Shown piece by piece: positions 6,313 through 14,691 of a stretch of 29,424 nucleotides of DNA. The stretch's first letter is position 1; every line of letters starts with the position of its first letter. The notes under the pieces are model-generated. The model made no database searches. It saw only the letters and a program-made list of their open reading frames with translations, and had not been told where the DNA came from. This stretch comes from Bacillota bacterium (lineage in GTDB: Bacteria; Bacillota; Clostridia; Clostridiales; Caloramatoraceae), in the NCBI GenBank assembly GCA_023389275.1, contig JAEWEN010000112.1, positions 1 to 29,424 of the forward strand, read 5' to 3'. The position numbers and the translations under genes were made by a program.

Positions 6313-8097
6313 TTATCTACTTTTCATTATATTTATTTGATTATTTACCTCTACTATATTATCTGTTATTATACCATCAATATCTTTTCTTAAACAATCA
6401 TATATGTCTATTTCATCATTTACTGTCCAGGCCCATATACCTTTATTAACAGATCTTATTTTTTTAATAGATGATTTTGATAAAATGCTTTGCTCTATAG
6501 AGTAAAAGTCTACATCTAATGAGTATATATCACCAGCTAAAATGTAAGCTATATAACCTATTTTTATACTTTTATCAATACCTCTTATTTCCCTTAAACT
6601 ATTATAATTAGAGGATTGAACAAGAACATCATCTTTAATATTATGTTTATTTATAATATTAACTACTTCGCTACTAAGCATATTAAAGTTGTCATATGGC
6701 TTTAATTCTAATAAAAGATTAACTTTTCCTTTAGTAATATTTATAACCTCATCTAGTGTAGGAATTTTATACTCTTTATTCTTTTTAAATTCTTTAGATT
6801 TTATATTTATATTTTTCAAATCCTCATAATTAAAATTCTTTATTTCTCCTCTTACACCAGTAAGTCTTAAAAGATTTTTATCATGGAAAACAACAACCTT
6901 CCCATCTTTTGTTAGCTGCAAATCAACTTCTACATAGTCTACTCCTTTTTCAACAGCGGACATTATAGAAGGTATAGTGTTTTCTGGGTAAGCAAGTACA
7001 TCTCCTCTATGACCTGCTACACTAATGTTTTTATTATGTATTTTATAATCTAAATCTACTAATGTTATAAAAGTACTAACCATTACAAATATTAATATAG
7101 CTATAATAGTTAAATTGTTTTTAAATCTATAGTTAAATTTATAATAAACTTTTCCCTTTGGACTATTATCTACAATAGGCTCATTAAATACCTTCCTTCT
7201 ATACATAAATATTTTAGTAATAAGTATTGTGCTTAAAGGAGATGTTAGCATTGAAAGTACCATATACATTTTTTCTCCAAACACACTAAAATACTCAGTA
7301 AATCCTAAAAATAAAAAATCAAATCCAAACAAATTACCTATATAAGGTACTAAAAGAGATATTAAAAAAACAATCCCTACCATTATTGTAGGCAATACAA
7401 TATTTGTTATAAATATTATTATAAATATTTTTGTGTAAAAACCTTTAGCTATTTTTTTACTTTTTTTAAGTGCTACACTAACATTACAGTTATCTGCAAC
7501 CATATAATTAATTACAAATATCCATCTTATATAAAAAAATGTTAGTATTATAATGAAAATAATATATACAAATATAAATACATTAGAATTGAATATTTCC
7601 TCTTCAATAAATTTAGGAATTGAAACATATTTTAATACAGGTGTATCAATTGTCATTCCTACAAATGGGACTACAATTAAAAAATAAAAAAATAAATTTA
7701 ATGTTCCAACTCCAAATAAAAAGGGTATTTTTCTTAAAGTTATAAAAAATGCTGAAAGTGTTGAAATATTTTTTTTAAAATAACTTTTATGTGATATTAA
7801 AGTTAAAGTTCCCAGTTCTATAAAAACAGCGACTAATGCTATAAATGCAATAAATCCTGCCCCTAAAAAACTTCCTACATCTATTCCAAATATTAAAAAA
7901 TCTTGTCTTGAATATGAGTTTATACCAAAAGAAATCATAAGCTTATCAAACATATCTAAAAGTATAGGTAGTATTATAAAAACATTTAAGCCTTTATAAA
8001 CAAATTCGAAAAAAATATATCTATATAGATTTTCCTTTATATCATATAGCGACTCATTAAAAAGACTTTTATAAATTCCTTTATTTTTATTAAACAT
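6313..8097 (-). CDS. Membrane-anchored glycerophosphodiester phosphodiesterase
   Basis: This 594-aa protein is predicted to hydrolyse glycerophosphodiesters (from phospholipid headgroups or lipoteichoic acid) to glycerol-3-phosphate and an alcohol. Residues 1 to about 345 form a multi-helix membrane domain of the type found in front of many Firmicute GDPD enzymes. The catalytic GDPD barrel follows, with the HRG motif (H363, R364), PENT (371-374), the metal ligands E390 and D392, and the catalytic HD at 405-406. The C-terminal WAWTVND and GIITDN segments are also typical. The barrel follows the last helix and so probably faces outside. The ATG has GGAG 8 nt upstream. It is probably followed in the same transcript by the 124-aa gene. 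Confidence 0.92.
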   Translation of the reverse strand: MFNKNKGIYKSLFNESLYDIKENLYRYIFFEFVYKGLNVFIILPILLDMFDKLMISFGINSYSRQDFLIFGIDVGSFLGAGFIAFIALVAVFIELGTLTLISHKSYFKKNISTLSAFFITLRKIPFLFGVGTLNLFFYFLIVVPFVGMTIDTPVLKYVSIPKFIEEEIFNSNVFIFVYIIFIIILTFFYIRWIFVINYMVADNCNVSVALKKSKKIAKGFYTKIFIIIFITNIVLPTIMVGIVFLISLLVPYIGNLFGFDFLFLGFTEYFSVFGEKMYMVLSMLTSPLSTILITKIFMYRRKVFNEPIVDNSPKGKVYYKFNYRFKNNLTIIAILIFVMVSTFITLVDLDYKIHNKNISVAGHRGDVLAYPENTIPSIMSAVEKGVDYVEVDLQLTKDGKVVVFHDKNLLRLTGVRGEIKNFNYEDLKNINIKSKEFKKNKEYKIPTLDEVINITKGKVNLLLELKPYDNFNMLSSEVVNIINKHNIKDDVLVQSSNYNSLREIRGIDKSIKIGYIAYILAGDIYSLDVDFYSIEQSILSKSSIKKIRSVNKGIWAWTVNDEIDIYDCLRKDIDGIITDNIVEVNNQINIMKSR

Positions 8098-8248
8098 TAC
8101 AAATTCTCCATTTATATAAAAATTAAATAAATTATATCATAAACTTTTAAATAAAATTATCCTAATTATTTTTAATTTTCTTTATATAAGCTAGTTTTAT
8201 AAAAAAAATGATAAATTATTATTGTAATAAAACCTTGGAGGTGATAAC

Positions 8249-8605
8249 TTGAAAATTTTTAAAGAACTTTCAATAATACTTTTAATATATTTAATAAGTG
8301 AAGTATTATCTAATGCATTAGCCATTCCTATTCCAGGTAATATATTAGGCATGATCCTACTATTATTATGCTTATGCCTAAAAATTATTAAATTAGAATG
8401 GATAGAAACAGTTTCAGATTTTTTTATGAAAAACTTAGCATTTTTCTTTATTCCTGCTAGTGTAGGAATTATAGCTTCTTTTTCTGTTTTGAAATCAACA
8501 TGGCATAAAATATTTTTTATATGTATTTTTACAACAATTATAACACTTGTTGTTACAGGACTTGTAACTCAAAGCGTAAAAAAAATTATAGACAGGAGAA
8601 ATTAA
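8249..8605 (+). CDS. lrgA: CidA/LrgA-family membrane protein
   Basis: This 118-aa protein is almost entirely four hydrophobic segments and carries the family motif IPIPGNILGMILL near residues 27-39. LrgA/CidA proteins work with LrgB partners as holin-like or small-metabolite transport systems; in Bacillus a homologous pair (PftAB) moves pyruvate. Which role applies here is not visible. The start is TTG at 8249, with GGAGG seven nt upstream. The stop is only 2 nt from the lrgB start, so the pair is one unit. Confidence 0.92.
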   Translation: MKIFKELSIILLIYLISEVLSNALAIPIPGNILGMILLLLCLCLKIIKLEWIETVSDFFMKNLAFFFIPASVGIIASFSVLKSTWHKIFFICIFTTIITLVVTGLVTQSVKKIIDRRN

Positions 8606-8607
8606 AA

Positions 8608-9297
8608 ATGGATATTGTATCTACCCCACTTTTTGGAATAACACTTACACTTTTAGCCTATGTAGTAAGCGTTTACATATACACAAAATCTAAGGGTCCT
8701 TTATTAAACCCTATGTTAATAAGCACACTAATTATTATTGCTATACTTTTAATTTCTAAAATAGATTACTCTAACTATAAAATAGGAGGAGATTACATTT
8801 CTTTTTTCCTTGGACCATCAACAGTTGTTTTAGCTGTACCTCTTTATAAAACAATAGATCTTTTAAGAAAAAATCTTATTCCTATATTAGTAGGTATAAG
8901 TGCTGGCTCATTTGTAGGTATCTCATGTATAATACTTTTCTCAAAACTGCTTGGACTTGATATATCAATTATAAAATCACTTGCTCCTAAATCTGTAACA
9001 ACACCTATAGGACTTGAAGTAGCAAAATCACTTGGAGGAATTGAATCTATAACTGTTATTGCTATTGTAATTACAGGAATTACAGGTGCTATAATAGCTC
9101 CATATGTTTTAAAGCTATTTAGAATAAATGACCCTTTATCTAAAGGAGTATCAATTGGTACTTCTTCCCATGCACTAGGTACAACTAAGGCAATGGAGAT
9201 AGGTGAAGTTGAAGGTGCTATGAGTAGTCTATCCATTGGTATTGCTGGGCTTATAACTTTAGTCTTAGCGCCACTACTTATTAGCCTAATTCTTTAG
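8608..9297 (+). CDS. lrgB: LrgB-family membrane protein
   Basis: This 229-aa multi-helix membrane protein is the obligate partner of LrgA. It contains the characteristic segment running from LAPKSVTTPIGLEVAKSLGG to SIGTSSHALGTTKAMEIGE. It has been linked to murein hydrolase control and to pyruvate transport in other Firmicutes. ATG at 8608 follows AGGAGA; the open frame continues upstream into lrgA but without a ribosome binding site. It is tightly coupled to lrgA. A gene for a stand-alone HTH protein follows 153 nt later; no LytS/LytR two-component genes, the usual regulators, are in the window. Confidence 0.93.
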   Translation: MDIVSTPLFGITLTLLAYVVSVYIYTKSKGPLLNPMLISTLIIIAILLISKIDYSNYKIGGDYISFFLGPSTVVLAVPLYKTIDLLRKNLIPILVGISAGSFVGISCIILFSKLLGLDISIIKSLAPKSVTTPIGLEVAKSLGGIESITVIAIVITGITGAIIAPYVLKLFRINDPLSKGVSIGTSSHALGTTKAMEIGEVEGAMSSLSIGIAGLITLVLAPLLISLIL

Positions 9298-9363
9298 TTA
9301 ATAAAAACTTCAACTTTTTAATATTTTCTTTATAAATTGTATGAACAAATTCCACTTTTTACA

Positions 9364-9392
9364 TTTATAAAATTCACTAACATGTGTATAAT
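9364..9392 (+). promoter_or_regulatory. Candidate promoter of the PucR-type HTH gene
   Basis: A TATAAT (9387-9392) preceded at 17 nt by a weak TTTATA (9364-9369) suggests that the HTH gene has its own start, apart from lrgAB. The -35 match is poor. Confidence 0.4.
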
Positions 9393-9450
9393 GTACTTAA
9401 GGTGTTTTGTATTATCTTAAATTTATACTAATGAAAAAGGGGGATGTATC

Positions 9451-9798
9451 ATGCTACTCCAAGATAACGGTTATGTGATTAATCAGGACGAGCTTACTAA
9501 TATTTTATCTCATTCAGTAAGCTGTGACGAGTTACTAGACTTTTCAAAAAAAATAATTGAGCCTATAAAAAAATATGATAAAGAAAACCACTCAGAACTT
9601 TATCATACCCTAGAATCTTTTATTTTTCATGATGGAAATTACAAAAAAGTGGCAGAGGATTTATTCCAACATGAAAACACTATAAGATACAGAATAAAAA
9701 AAATAAAAGCTATTCTTAATATGGAAAACTCAAACATTAAATTTATTGAGAGTACTTCCATTGCACTTAAAGTTATTGGACTTTTAAAAAATAATTAA
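9451..9798 (+). CDS. Stand-alone PucR/CdaR-type helix-turn-helix protein
   Basis: This 115-aa protein consists essentially of the C-terminal HTH module of PucR/CdaR regulators: residues about 50-90 include FHDGNYKKVAEDLF and HENTIRYRIKKIKAIL, matching the usual GN-S-TA--L--HRNT-RYR pattern. The large N-terminal sensor region of typical PucR proteins (total 350-550 aa) is missing. The gene looks intact rather than degraded: AGGGGGATGT precedes its own ATG, and a promoter-like element lies upstream. A DNA-binding role is likely; the target is unknown, with the adjacent lrgAB the obvious candidate. Confidence 0.8.
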   Translation: MLLQDNGYVINQDELTNILSHSVSCDELLDFSKKIIEPIKKYDKENHSELYHTLESFIFHDGNYKKVAEDLFQHENTIRYRIKKIKAILNMENSNIKFIESTSIALKVIGLLKNN

Positions 9799-9831
9799 AT
9801 TTTTATATTTTATTTTCATAATTATTAGAAT

Positions 9832-9874
9832 TTTAAAAAGCTAAAAGCACCTATATTTAGGCACTTTTAGCTTT
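9832..9874 (-). terminator. Terminator of the acetyltransferase gene
   Basis: Arms 9837-9847 and 9864-9874 pair perfectly. On the minus strand the stem continues through two G-U pairs into a CCTA/TAGG inner helix, giving 17 pairs, followed by T5. On the plus strand those two positions are mismatches, so it mainly serves the minus-strand gene, overlapping its stop codon. Confidence 0.8.
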
Positions 9875-10358
9875 ATTTTAAATATAGTATCATATCATTC
9901 CATTTAGCTCCACCATGTGAAGAAGATGAAACACCACAATGCTTAAATCCAAATTTCATATAGTAATCTATTAAATGATCCTTACAAGTTAGAATAATAC
10001 CTTCCCTACCACGTTTTTTAGATATTTCTATAAAATAATTTAAAAGCTTTGTAGCTATACCACATCTTCTATACTCTGGCAAAACATCTAATCCAAATAC
10101 AGTTTGATACCTTCCATCTTTTTTATGTAACGAAGCATCGTGATAAAGCTCATCAGGTAATTCTGGTGAATCTGTAGTACATCCGTTGATAAAGCCAACT
10201 ACTTTTTCATTTTTAACAGCTACAACAAAATTTTCACTAAAAGCATTAAATCTTTTTCTAATATCTTCTTCCTTTGCAGCTTCTGACTCTGGAAAACACT
10301 TATTTTCTATATATATTATCTCTTTTAAATCTTCTATTTTAGCTTGTCTAATTTGCAT
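9873..10358 (-). CDS. GNAT N-acetyltransferase, AANAT-like
   Basis: This 161-aa single-domain GNAT protein transfers an acetyl group from acetyl-CoA to an amine; the substrate cannot be read from sequence. The acetyl-CoA loop is LPEYRRCGIATKLL (about residues 93-106). The segments GRYQTVFGLDV, ILTCKDHLIDYYMKFGF and the C-terminal SSSHGGAKWNDM resemble the arylalkylamine (serotonin) N-acetyltransferase-like group found in many Firmicutes. The ATG follows AAGGGGG. It is monocistronic: a terminator precedes it and another overlaps its stop. Confidence 0.88.
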   Translation of the reverse strand: MQIRQAKIEDLKEIIYIENKCFPESEAAKEEDIRKRFNAFSENFVVAVKNEKVVGFINGCTTDSPELPDELYHDASLHKKDGRYQTVFGLDVLPEYRRCGIATKLLNYFIEISKKRGREGIILTCKDHLIDYYMKFGFKHCGVSSSSHGGAKWNDMILYLK

Positions 10359-10403
10359 AAAAATCCCCCTTTATTTTAACATTTAACCCATTAAATTTAC
10401 TAT

Positions 10404-10440
10404 ATCAAAAAAGAGTTAGCATTAATACTAACTCTTTTAA
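10404..10440 (-). terminator. Terminator of the YkpA/YbiT-like ABC-F gene
   Basis: An 11-bp perfect stem (10409-10419 with 10428-10438) and an 8-nt loop are followed on the minus strand by T6. It lies just after the ABC-F stop codon. Confidence 0.85.
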
Positions 10441-10448
10441 AATCCTCA

Positions 10449-12005
10449 CTATACTAATTTTGTTGTCCACTCTTCACAGTTCCATACATCTGTTACAAGT
10501 CCTTGATAAAACTCTGGTTCGTGGCATATTAAAAGTATACTTCCTTTATATTCTATAAGAGCTCTTTTTAGCTCTTCCTTAGCTTCAACATCTAAGTGGT
10601 TTGTAGGCTCATCTAGTACTAAAAAGTTTGTTTCCCTATTTATAAGTTTACAAAGACGAACCTTTGCTTGTTCTCCTCCACTTAAAACTAAAACCTTACT
10701 TTCTATGTGTTTAGTAGTAAGTCCACATTTAGCTAGTGCTGAACGAACCTCATATTGTGTATATGAAGGAAACTCTTCCCACACCTCTTCAATACAAGTG
10801 TTATAGTTGCCTTCTTTTATTTCTTGTTCAAAGTATCCAATTTCAAGATAGTCTCCAAGTTCCACTCCCCCTGAAATTGAAGGTATTTGTCCAAGTATAC
10901 TTTTAAGAAGTGTAGTTTTTCCAAGTCCATTTGCACCAACTAATGCTATTTTCTGTCCTCTTTCCATTAATAGATTAAGAGGTTTTGATAGTGGTGTATC
11001 ATATCCTATAACTAAATCTTTAGTTTCAAATAGTTTTTTACCTGATGTTCTTCCAACCTTAAAGTTAAACTCTGGTTTTGGTTTTTCTTTTTGAAGTTCT
11101 ATAACTTCCATTTTATCTAGTTTCTTTTGTCTAGACATTGCCATGTTTCTAGTAGATACTCTAGCTTTATTTCTAGCAACAAAGTCTTTTAATTGTGCTA
11201 TTTCCTCTTGCTGCTTTTTATATGCTGCTTCTAATTGCTTTTGTTTTGCTTCATAAACCTTTTTAAAGTCATCATAGTTTCCTACATATCTGTTAACCTC
11301 AGCATTTTCAACGTGATATACAAGGTTAATAACACTATTTAAAAATGGTATATCGTGTGATATAAGTATAAATGCATTTTCATAGTCTATTAAATATCTT
11401 TTTAGCCACTGAATATGCTGTTCATCTAAATAGTTTGTAGGCTCATCTAGTAAAAGTATATCTGGCTTTTCAAGTAAAAGTTTTGCAAGAAGCACCTTTG
11501 TTCTTTGTCCACCACTTAAATCGTGAACATCTCTATCAAGTCCTATATCTAAAAGTCCAAGACCCTTTGATATTTCCTCAACTTTTGCATCTATAGTATA
11601 AAAATCATTGTTTGTTAATATATCCTGTAGAGTTCCAGTTTCCTCCATTAAGGCTTCAAGCTCTTCTGGGGAAGCTTCTCCCATTTTTCCATATAAATCA
11701 TTAAGTTCTTGTTCTATATCAAATAAATACTTAAATGCGTTTTTTAAAACGTCTCTTATAGTAAGTCCTTTTTCAAGTGATGTATGCTGATCTAAATATC
11801 CAACTCTAACATGTTTAGACCATTCAATACTTCCTTCATCTGGTTCAAGCTTTCCTGTTATTATATTTAAAAATGTTGATTTTCCCTCTCCGTTTGCACC
11901 AACAAAACCTATATGCTCACCTTTTAAAAGACGAAAAGATACATTATTAAGTATTGCTCTATCACCAAATCCGTGATTTAAATTTTTAACTGTTAGTATA
12001 CTCAT
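10449..12005 (-). CDS. ABC-F family ATPase (YkpA/YbiT-like)
   Basis: ABC-F proteins have two ATPase domains and no membrane part; most act on the ribosome as translation factors. Here, domain 1 has Walker A GANGEGKST (about residues 36-44), signature LSGGQRTK and Walker B LLLDEPTNYLD; domain 2 has GANGLGKTT, LSGGEQAK and LVLDEPTNHLD. A charged linker (about residues 240-315) joins them. At 518 aa with a short tail, it fits the YkpA/YbiT group rather than Uup or the antibiotic-resistance (ARE) groups, but a protective role is not excluded. The second switch region reads ICHEPEF instead of the usual SHD-F. ATG at 12005 has GAAAGGA upstream. Confidence 0.9.
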   Translation of the reverse strand: MSILTVKNLNHGFGDRAILNNVSFRLLKGEHIGFVGANGEGKSTFLNIITGKLEPDEGSIEWSKHVRVGYLDQHTSLEKGLTIRDVLKNAFKYLFDIEQELNDLYGKMGEASPEELEALMEETGTLQDILTNNDFYTIDAKVEEISKGLGLLDIGLDRDVHDLSGGQRTKVLLAKLLLEKPDILLLDEPTNYLDEQHIQWLKRYLIDYENAFILISHDIPFLNSVINLVYHVENAEVNRYVGNYDDFKKVYEAKQKQLEAAYKKQQEEIAQLKDFVARNKARVSTRNMAMSRQKKLDKMEVIELQKEKPKPEFNFKVGRTSGKKLFETKDLVIGYDTPLSKPLNLLMERGQKIALVGANGLGKTTLLKSILGQIPSISGGVELGDYLEIGYFEQEIKEGNYNTCIEEVWEEFPSYTQYEVRSALAKCGLTTKHIESKVLVLSGGEQAKVRLCKLINRETNFLVLDEPTNHLDVEAKEELKRALIEYKGSILLICHEPEFYQGLVTDVWNCEEWTTKLV

Positions 12006-12043
12006 TTTCTATATTCCTTTCTAAAATAAATTGCACATAATGA

Positions 12044-12072
12044 ATTATATATAAATTTAACAACTTATACAA
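12044..12072 (-). promoter_or_regulatory. Promoter of the YkpA/YbiT-like ABC-F gene
   Basis: On the minus strand TTGTAT (12072-12067) and TATAAT (12049-12044) are 17 nt apart, leaving a leader of about 30 nt. Confidence 0.6.
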
Positions 12073-12096
12073 TTAAAACTATTAAACTAAATAAAG

Positions 12097-12125
12097 TTGA
12101 TATTAAGCTATGTTTATTATACTAT
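12097..12125 (+). promoter_or_regulatory. Promoter of the YcxB-like gene
   Basis: TTGATA (12097-12102), a 17-nt spacer and TACTAT (12120-12125) lie 40 nt upstream of the start codon. Confidence 0.6.
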
Positions 12126-12164
12126 TAAATTACCGAAATGATTTTTAAATATAGGAGGCATAAA

Positions 12165-12686
12165 ATGAAAATAAAGTATGAAATAACAAAAGATGATTAT
12201 TTAAAGTTTAATATGTATCATCTTGAAAATTCACCTTCTGTAAAAAAAGAACTTAGAGTACATAGGTTTATTATACCTTTGCTACTTGTAGCTGTAGCAG
12301 GTGCATTTAGTCTTTTATCTGGTATACCTATAACAATAACATTCCCAATTTTCTTAATTTTGGCTATTTTATGGTCTGTTTTCTATCCTAAATACTATAA
12401 GAAAAATGCATTAAAAAATGTATCTAAAGTTTTAGAACATGGTGTACAGTCTCAGGGAACGCCTAGATATGTATTAAATGTTAAAGATGATGGTATATAT
12501 GCAACATCAGGTGCAGGGCAAACATTTAATAAATGGGATGATATTATTAAATTTGAAGAAACAGATAGTCATATGTTTTTATATGTAACAGAAAAAGTAG
12601 CTCATGTTGTTCCTATTAGAGCTTTTAAAACAGATGAAGAAAAAAATGAATTTTTAAATATAGTAAAAGCAAATACAAACTTTTAG
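12165..12686 (+). CDS. YcxB-like membrane protein
   Basis: This 173-aa protein has two adjacent hydrophobic segments (about residues 40-85) and a C-terminal globular part with YVLNVKDDGIYATSGAGQTFNKWDDI followed by a hydrophobic strand and PIRAF. That layout matches the YcxB-like family of small Firmicute membrane proteins, whose function is unknown. ATG at 12165 follows AGGAGG; an earlier in-frame ATG at 12138 has no ribosome binding site. The gene has its own promoter and ends in a hairpin shared with cysA, so it is monocistronic and convergent with the sulfate importer. Confidence 0.78.
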   Translation: MKIKYEITKDDYLKFNMYHLENSPSVKKELRVHRFIIPLLLVAVAGAFSLLSGIPITITFPIFLILAILWSVFYPKYYKKNALKNVSKVLEHGVQSQGTPRYVLNVKDDGIYATSGAGQTFNKWDDIIKFEETDSHMFLYVTEKVAHVVPIRAFKTDEEKNEFLNIVKANTNF

Positions 12687-12692
12687 ACAAAT

Positions 12693-12721
12693 AAAAAAGG
12701 CTATAAATTATAGCCTTTTTT
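12693..12721. terminator. Bidirectional terminator between ycxB-like gene and cysA
   Basis: A perfect 13-bp stem (12693-12705 with 12709-12721) with a 3-nt loop and A6/T6 flanks serves both converging transcripts. Confidence 0.88.
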
Positions 12722-12723
12722 AT

Positions 12724-13794
12724 TTATATAACATAATCTTCTGGAGTAAAAACCTTAAAATCCTTTGGTTTTATATATACTATATCTCCACTTTCTATAT
12801 TAAGTTCTTTAAATCTTTCTCTTGGTATTTCAGCTTCTAAATATTCTCCATTGTCATTTCTTTTAAGTTCTATATGAACAACTCCTCCAGATGCTCTTAT
12901 AAAAAACACCTCTGTTTCTATTGTTCCTTTTGTATTATCCCTTGAAATATCAATGTCATGTGGTCTAACATAACTTATAGCATCTGACTGTTTATGATTT
13001 TTAAACTCTGGAACCTCATACTCCTGCCCTGCTATATTTATTTTCCCACCTTCCACTCTTCCATGGAACAAGTTTACGTTACCTAAAAAGTCATATACAA
13101 AAGGATTTTTAGGATTTTCATATACTTCTTTAGGTGTTCCTATTTGCTCTATTTTACCTTTATTTAATATTACTATTTTATCTGCAACATCCATTGCTTC
13201 TTCTTGATCATGTGTTACAAATAAGCTTGTTATTGCATAATTATCATGTAGTCTTCTAAGCCATCTTCTAAGCTCTTTTCTAACCTTAGCATCTAATGCT
13301 CCAAAAGGTTCATCTAAAAGAAGCACATTAGGTTCTACAGCAAGAGCTCTAGCTAGTGCAACCCTTTGTCTTTGTCCTCCTGATAATTGAGAAGGGTATC
13401 TATTTTTAAACTCTTTCATTTTTATTAATTCTAATAGCTCGTCTACCTTTTCATCTATTTCCTTTTTACTAGGTCTTTCTTTTTTAGGTTTTATATTAAG
13501 TCCAAATGCAACATTTTCTCCAACACTCATGTGTTTAAAAAGTGCATAATGCTGAAAAACAAATCCAACTTGTCTATCTTGTACCTTTTTTAAAGTATTA
13601 TCCTCTCCATTAAAATATATATTTCCTCCATCTGAACTTTCAAGTCCAGCAATTATTCTTAAAAGAGTTGTTTTTCCACTTCCTGAAGGACCAAGTAGTG
13701 CAACTAACTCTCCTGTTTTTATTTCAAGATTTATATTATCTAATGCATTAAAATCTCCAAACTTTTTATATATATTTTTAATATCTATACTCAT
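12724..13794 (-). CDS. cysA: Sulfate ABC importer ATP-binding protein
   Basis: This is the cytoplasmic ATPase that powers sulfate (and probably thiosulfate) uptake. Walker A GPSGSGKT is at residues 35-42, the signature LSGGQRQRVALARAL and Walker B VLLLDEPFGALD follow, and a TOBE-type regulatory domain occupies the last 120 or so residues. The pattern DEPFGALDAKVRKELRRWLRRLHD is typical of CysA among the importers with such a tail. I place the start at ATG 13794 (356 aa) with AGAGGTGAT upstream; an in-frame start at 13836 would overlap cysW and lacks a site. It is the last gene of sbp-cysT-cysW-cysA. Confidence 0.95.
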   Translation of the reverse strand: MSIDIKNIYKKFGDFNALDNINLEIKTGELVALLGPSGSGKTTLLRIIAGLESSDGGNIYFNGEDNTLKKVQDRQVGFVFQHYALFKHMSVGENVAFGLNIKPKKERPSKKEIDEKVDELLELIKMKEFKNRYPSQLSGGQRQRVALARALAVEPNVLLLDEPFGALDAKVRKELRRWLRRLHDNYAITSLFVTHDQEEAMDVADKIVILNKGKIEQIGTPKEVYENPKNPFVYDFLGNVNLFHGRVEGGKINIAGQEYEVPEFKNHKQSDAISYVRPHDIDISRDNTKGTIETEVFFIRASGGVVHIELKRNDNGEYLEAEIPRERFKELNIESGDIVYIKPKDFKVFTPEDYVI

Positions 13795-13805
13795 TTTATC
13801 ACCTC

Positions 13806-14681
13806 TTAACTTTTTAAATCTCTTTTTATTTTCCATTCAACTATACTTTTAACTATTAAATTAATAAGGGCTATAACTGTTAGTAGTGATGCAACTGCAA
13901 ATGCAGCTGAAAATTGGTACTCATTATAAAGAATCTCAACATGTAGAGGAAGTGTTGTAGTAACCCCTCTAATATGTCCTGAAACAACTGATACTGCTCC
14001 AAATTCTCCAGCAGCTCTTGCTGATGTTAATATAACTCCATATAAAAGAGCCCACTTTATATTAGGTAAAGTTACTTTGAAAAATGTTTTTATTCCACTT
14101 GCACCAAGTGTTAACGCTGCTTCTTCTTCATTATTTCCTTTAGACTGCATTATAGGTATAACCTCTCTTGCAACAAATGGGAAAGTTACAAAAATAGTAG
14201 CAAGTATTACTCCTGGTGTATTAAATATTATTTTTATATCTAAATTAGTTAGGATTTCTCCAAACAGTCCATGTGTATTACTAAATAAAAGTACAAATAC
14301 AAATCCTGCTATAACAGGTGATATTGCAAAAGGCATGTCTATAATAGTTATAAGAATATTTTTACCTCTAAATTCAAATTTAGTTATAAGCCAAGCAGCA
14401 AATATACCAAACACAGTATTAAGAGGAACAGCAACTGCCATTGCTATTAACGTAAGTTTTATAGCCTCAAGTGCCATTGGGTCTGTTATTGAGCTTACAT
14501 AAAGATCAAACCCCTTTTCAAGACCTTTAACAAATACTGCAACTAAAGGTATTATTAATATAGAAAAAACATATAAAACCGCTATTCCTATTAATGTAAT
14601 CTTAGTTAGATTTACTGTTTTTACTTTTTTATTTTTAACAACCTTAGATATATTTTGATTAATTTCTAAATTAGTGTTCAT
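13806..14681 (-). CDS. cysW: Sulfate ABC importer permease CysW
   Basis: One of the two membrane permeases of the sulfate importer. The 291-aa protein has about six hydrophobic segments and the cytoplasmic EAA loop (EEEAALTLGASGIKTFFKVTLPNI) that docks on CysA. The SARAAGEFGAVSVVSGHI segment near residues 216-233 is typical of sulfate/molybdate permeases. ATG follows AGGAGG. It starts 10 nt after cysT, whose TAG stop is part of the cysW ribosome binding site, and is followed 11 nt later by cysA. Confidence 0.93.
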   Translation of the reverse strand: MNTNLEINQNISKVVKNKKVKTVNLTKITLIGIAVLYVFSILIIPLVAVFVKGLEKGFDLYVSSITDPMALEAIKLTLIAMAVAVPLNTVFGIFAAWLITKFEFRGKNILITIIDMPFAISPVIAGFVFVLLFSNTHGLFGEILTNLDIKIIFNTPGVILATIFVTFPFVAREVIPIMQSKGNNEEEAALTLGASGIKTFFKVTLPNIKWALLYGVILTSARAAGEFGAVSVVSGHIRGVTTTLPLHVEILYNEYQFSAAFAVASLLTVIALINLIVKSIVEWKIKRDLKS

Positions 14682-14691
14682 TGTACACCTC

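Noticed and set aside
8844..9236. 130-aa minus-strand frame inside lrgB
   Set aside because: lrgB on the plus strand has clear family motifs and a ribosome binding site; this frame has neither.
9848..9863. CCTATATTTAGG inside the hairpin after the acetyltransferase gene as an operator
   Set aside because: The spacing is 4 bases and the sequence is explained as the inner stem of the terminator.
10449..12005. Antibiotic-resistance ABC-F (Vga/Lsa/OptrA type)
   Set aside because: Length, short tail and linker fit the housekeeping YkpA/YbiT group better, and there is no resistance gene or mobile element context.
14077..14502. 141-aa plus-strand frame inside cysW
   Set aside because: Antisense shadow of a well-supported permease, with no start signal.
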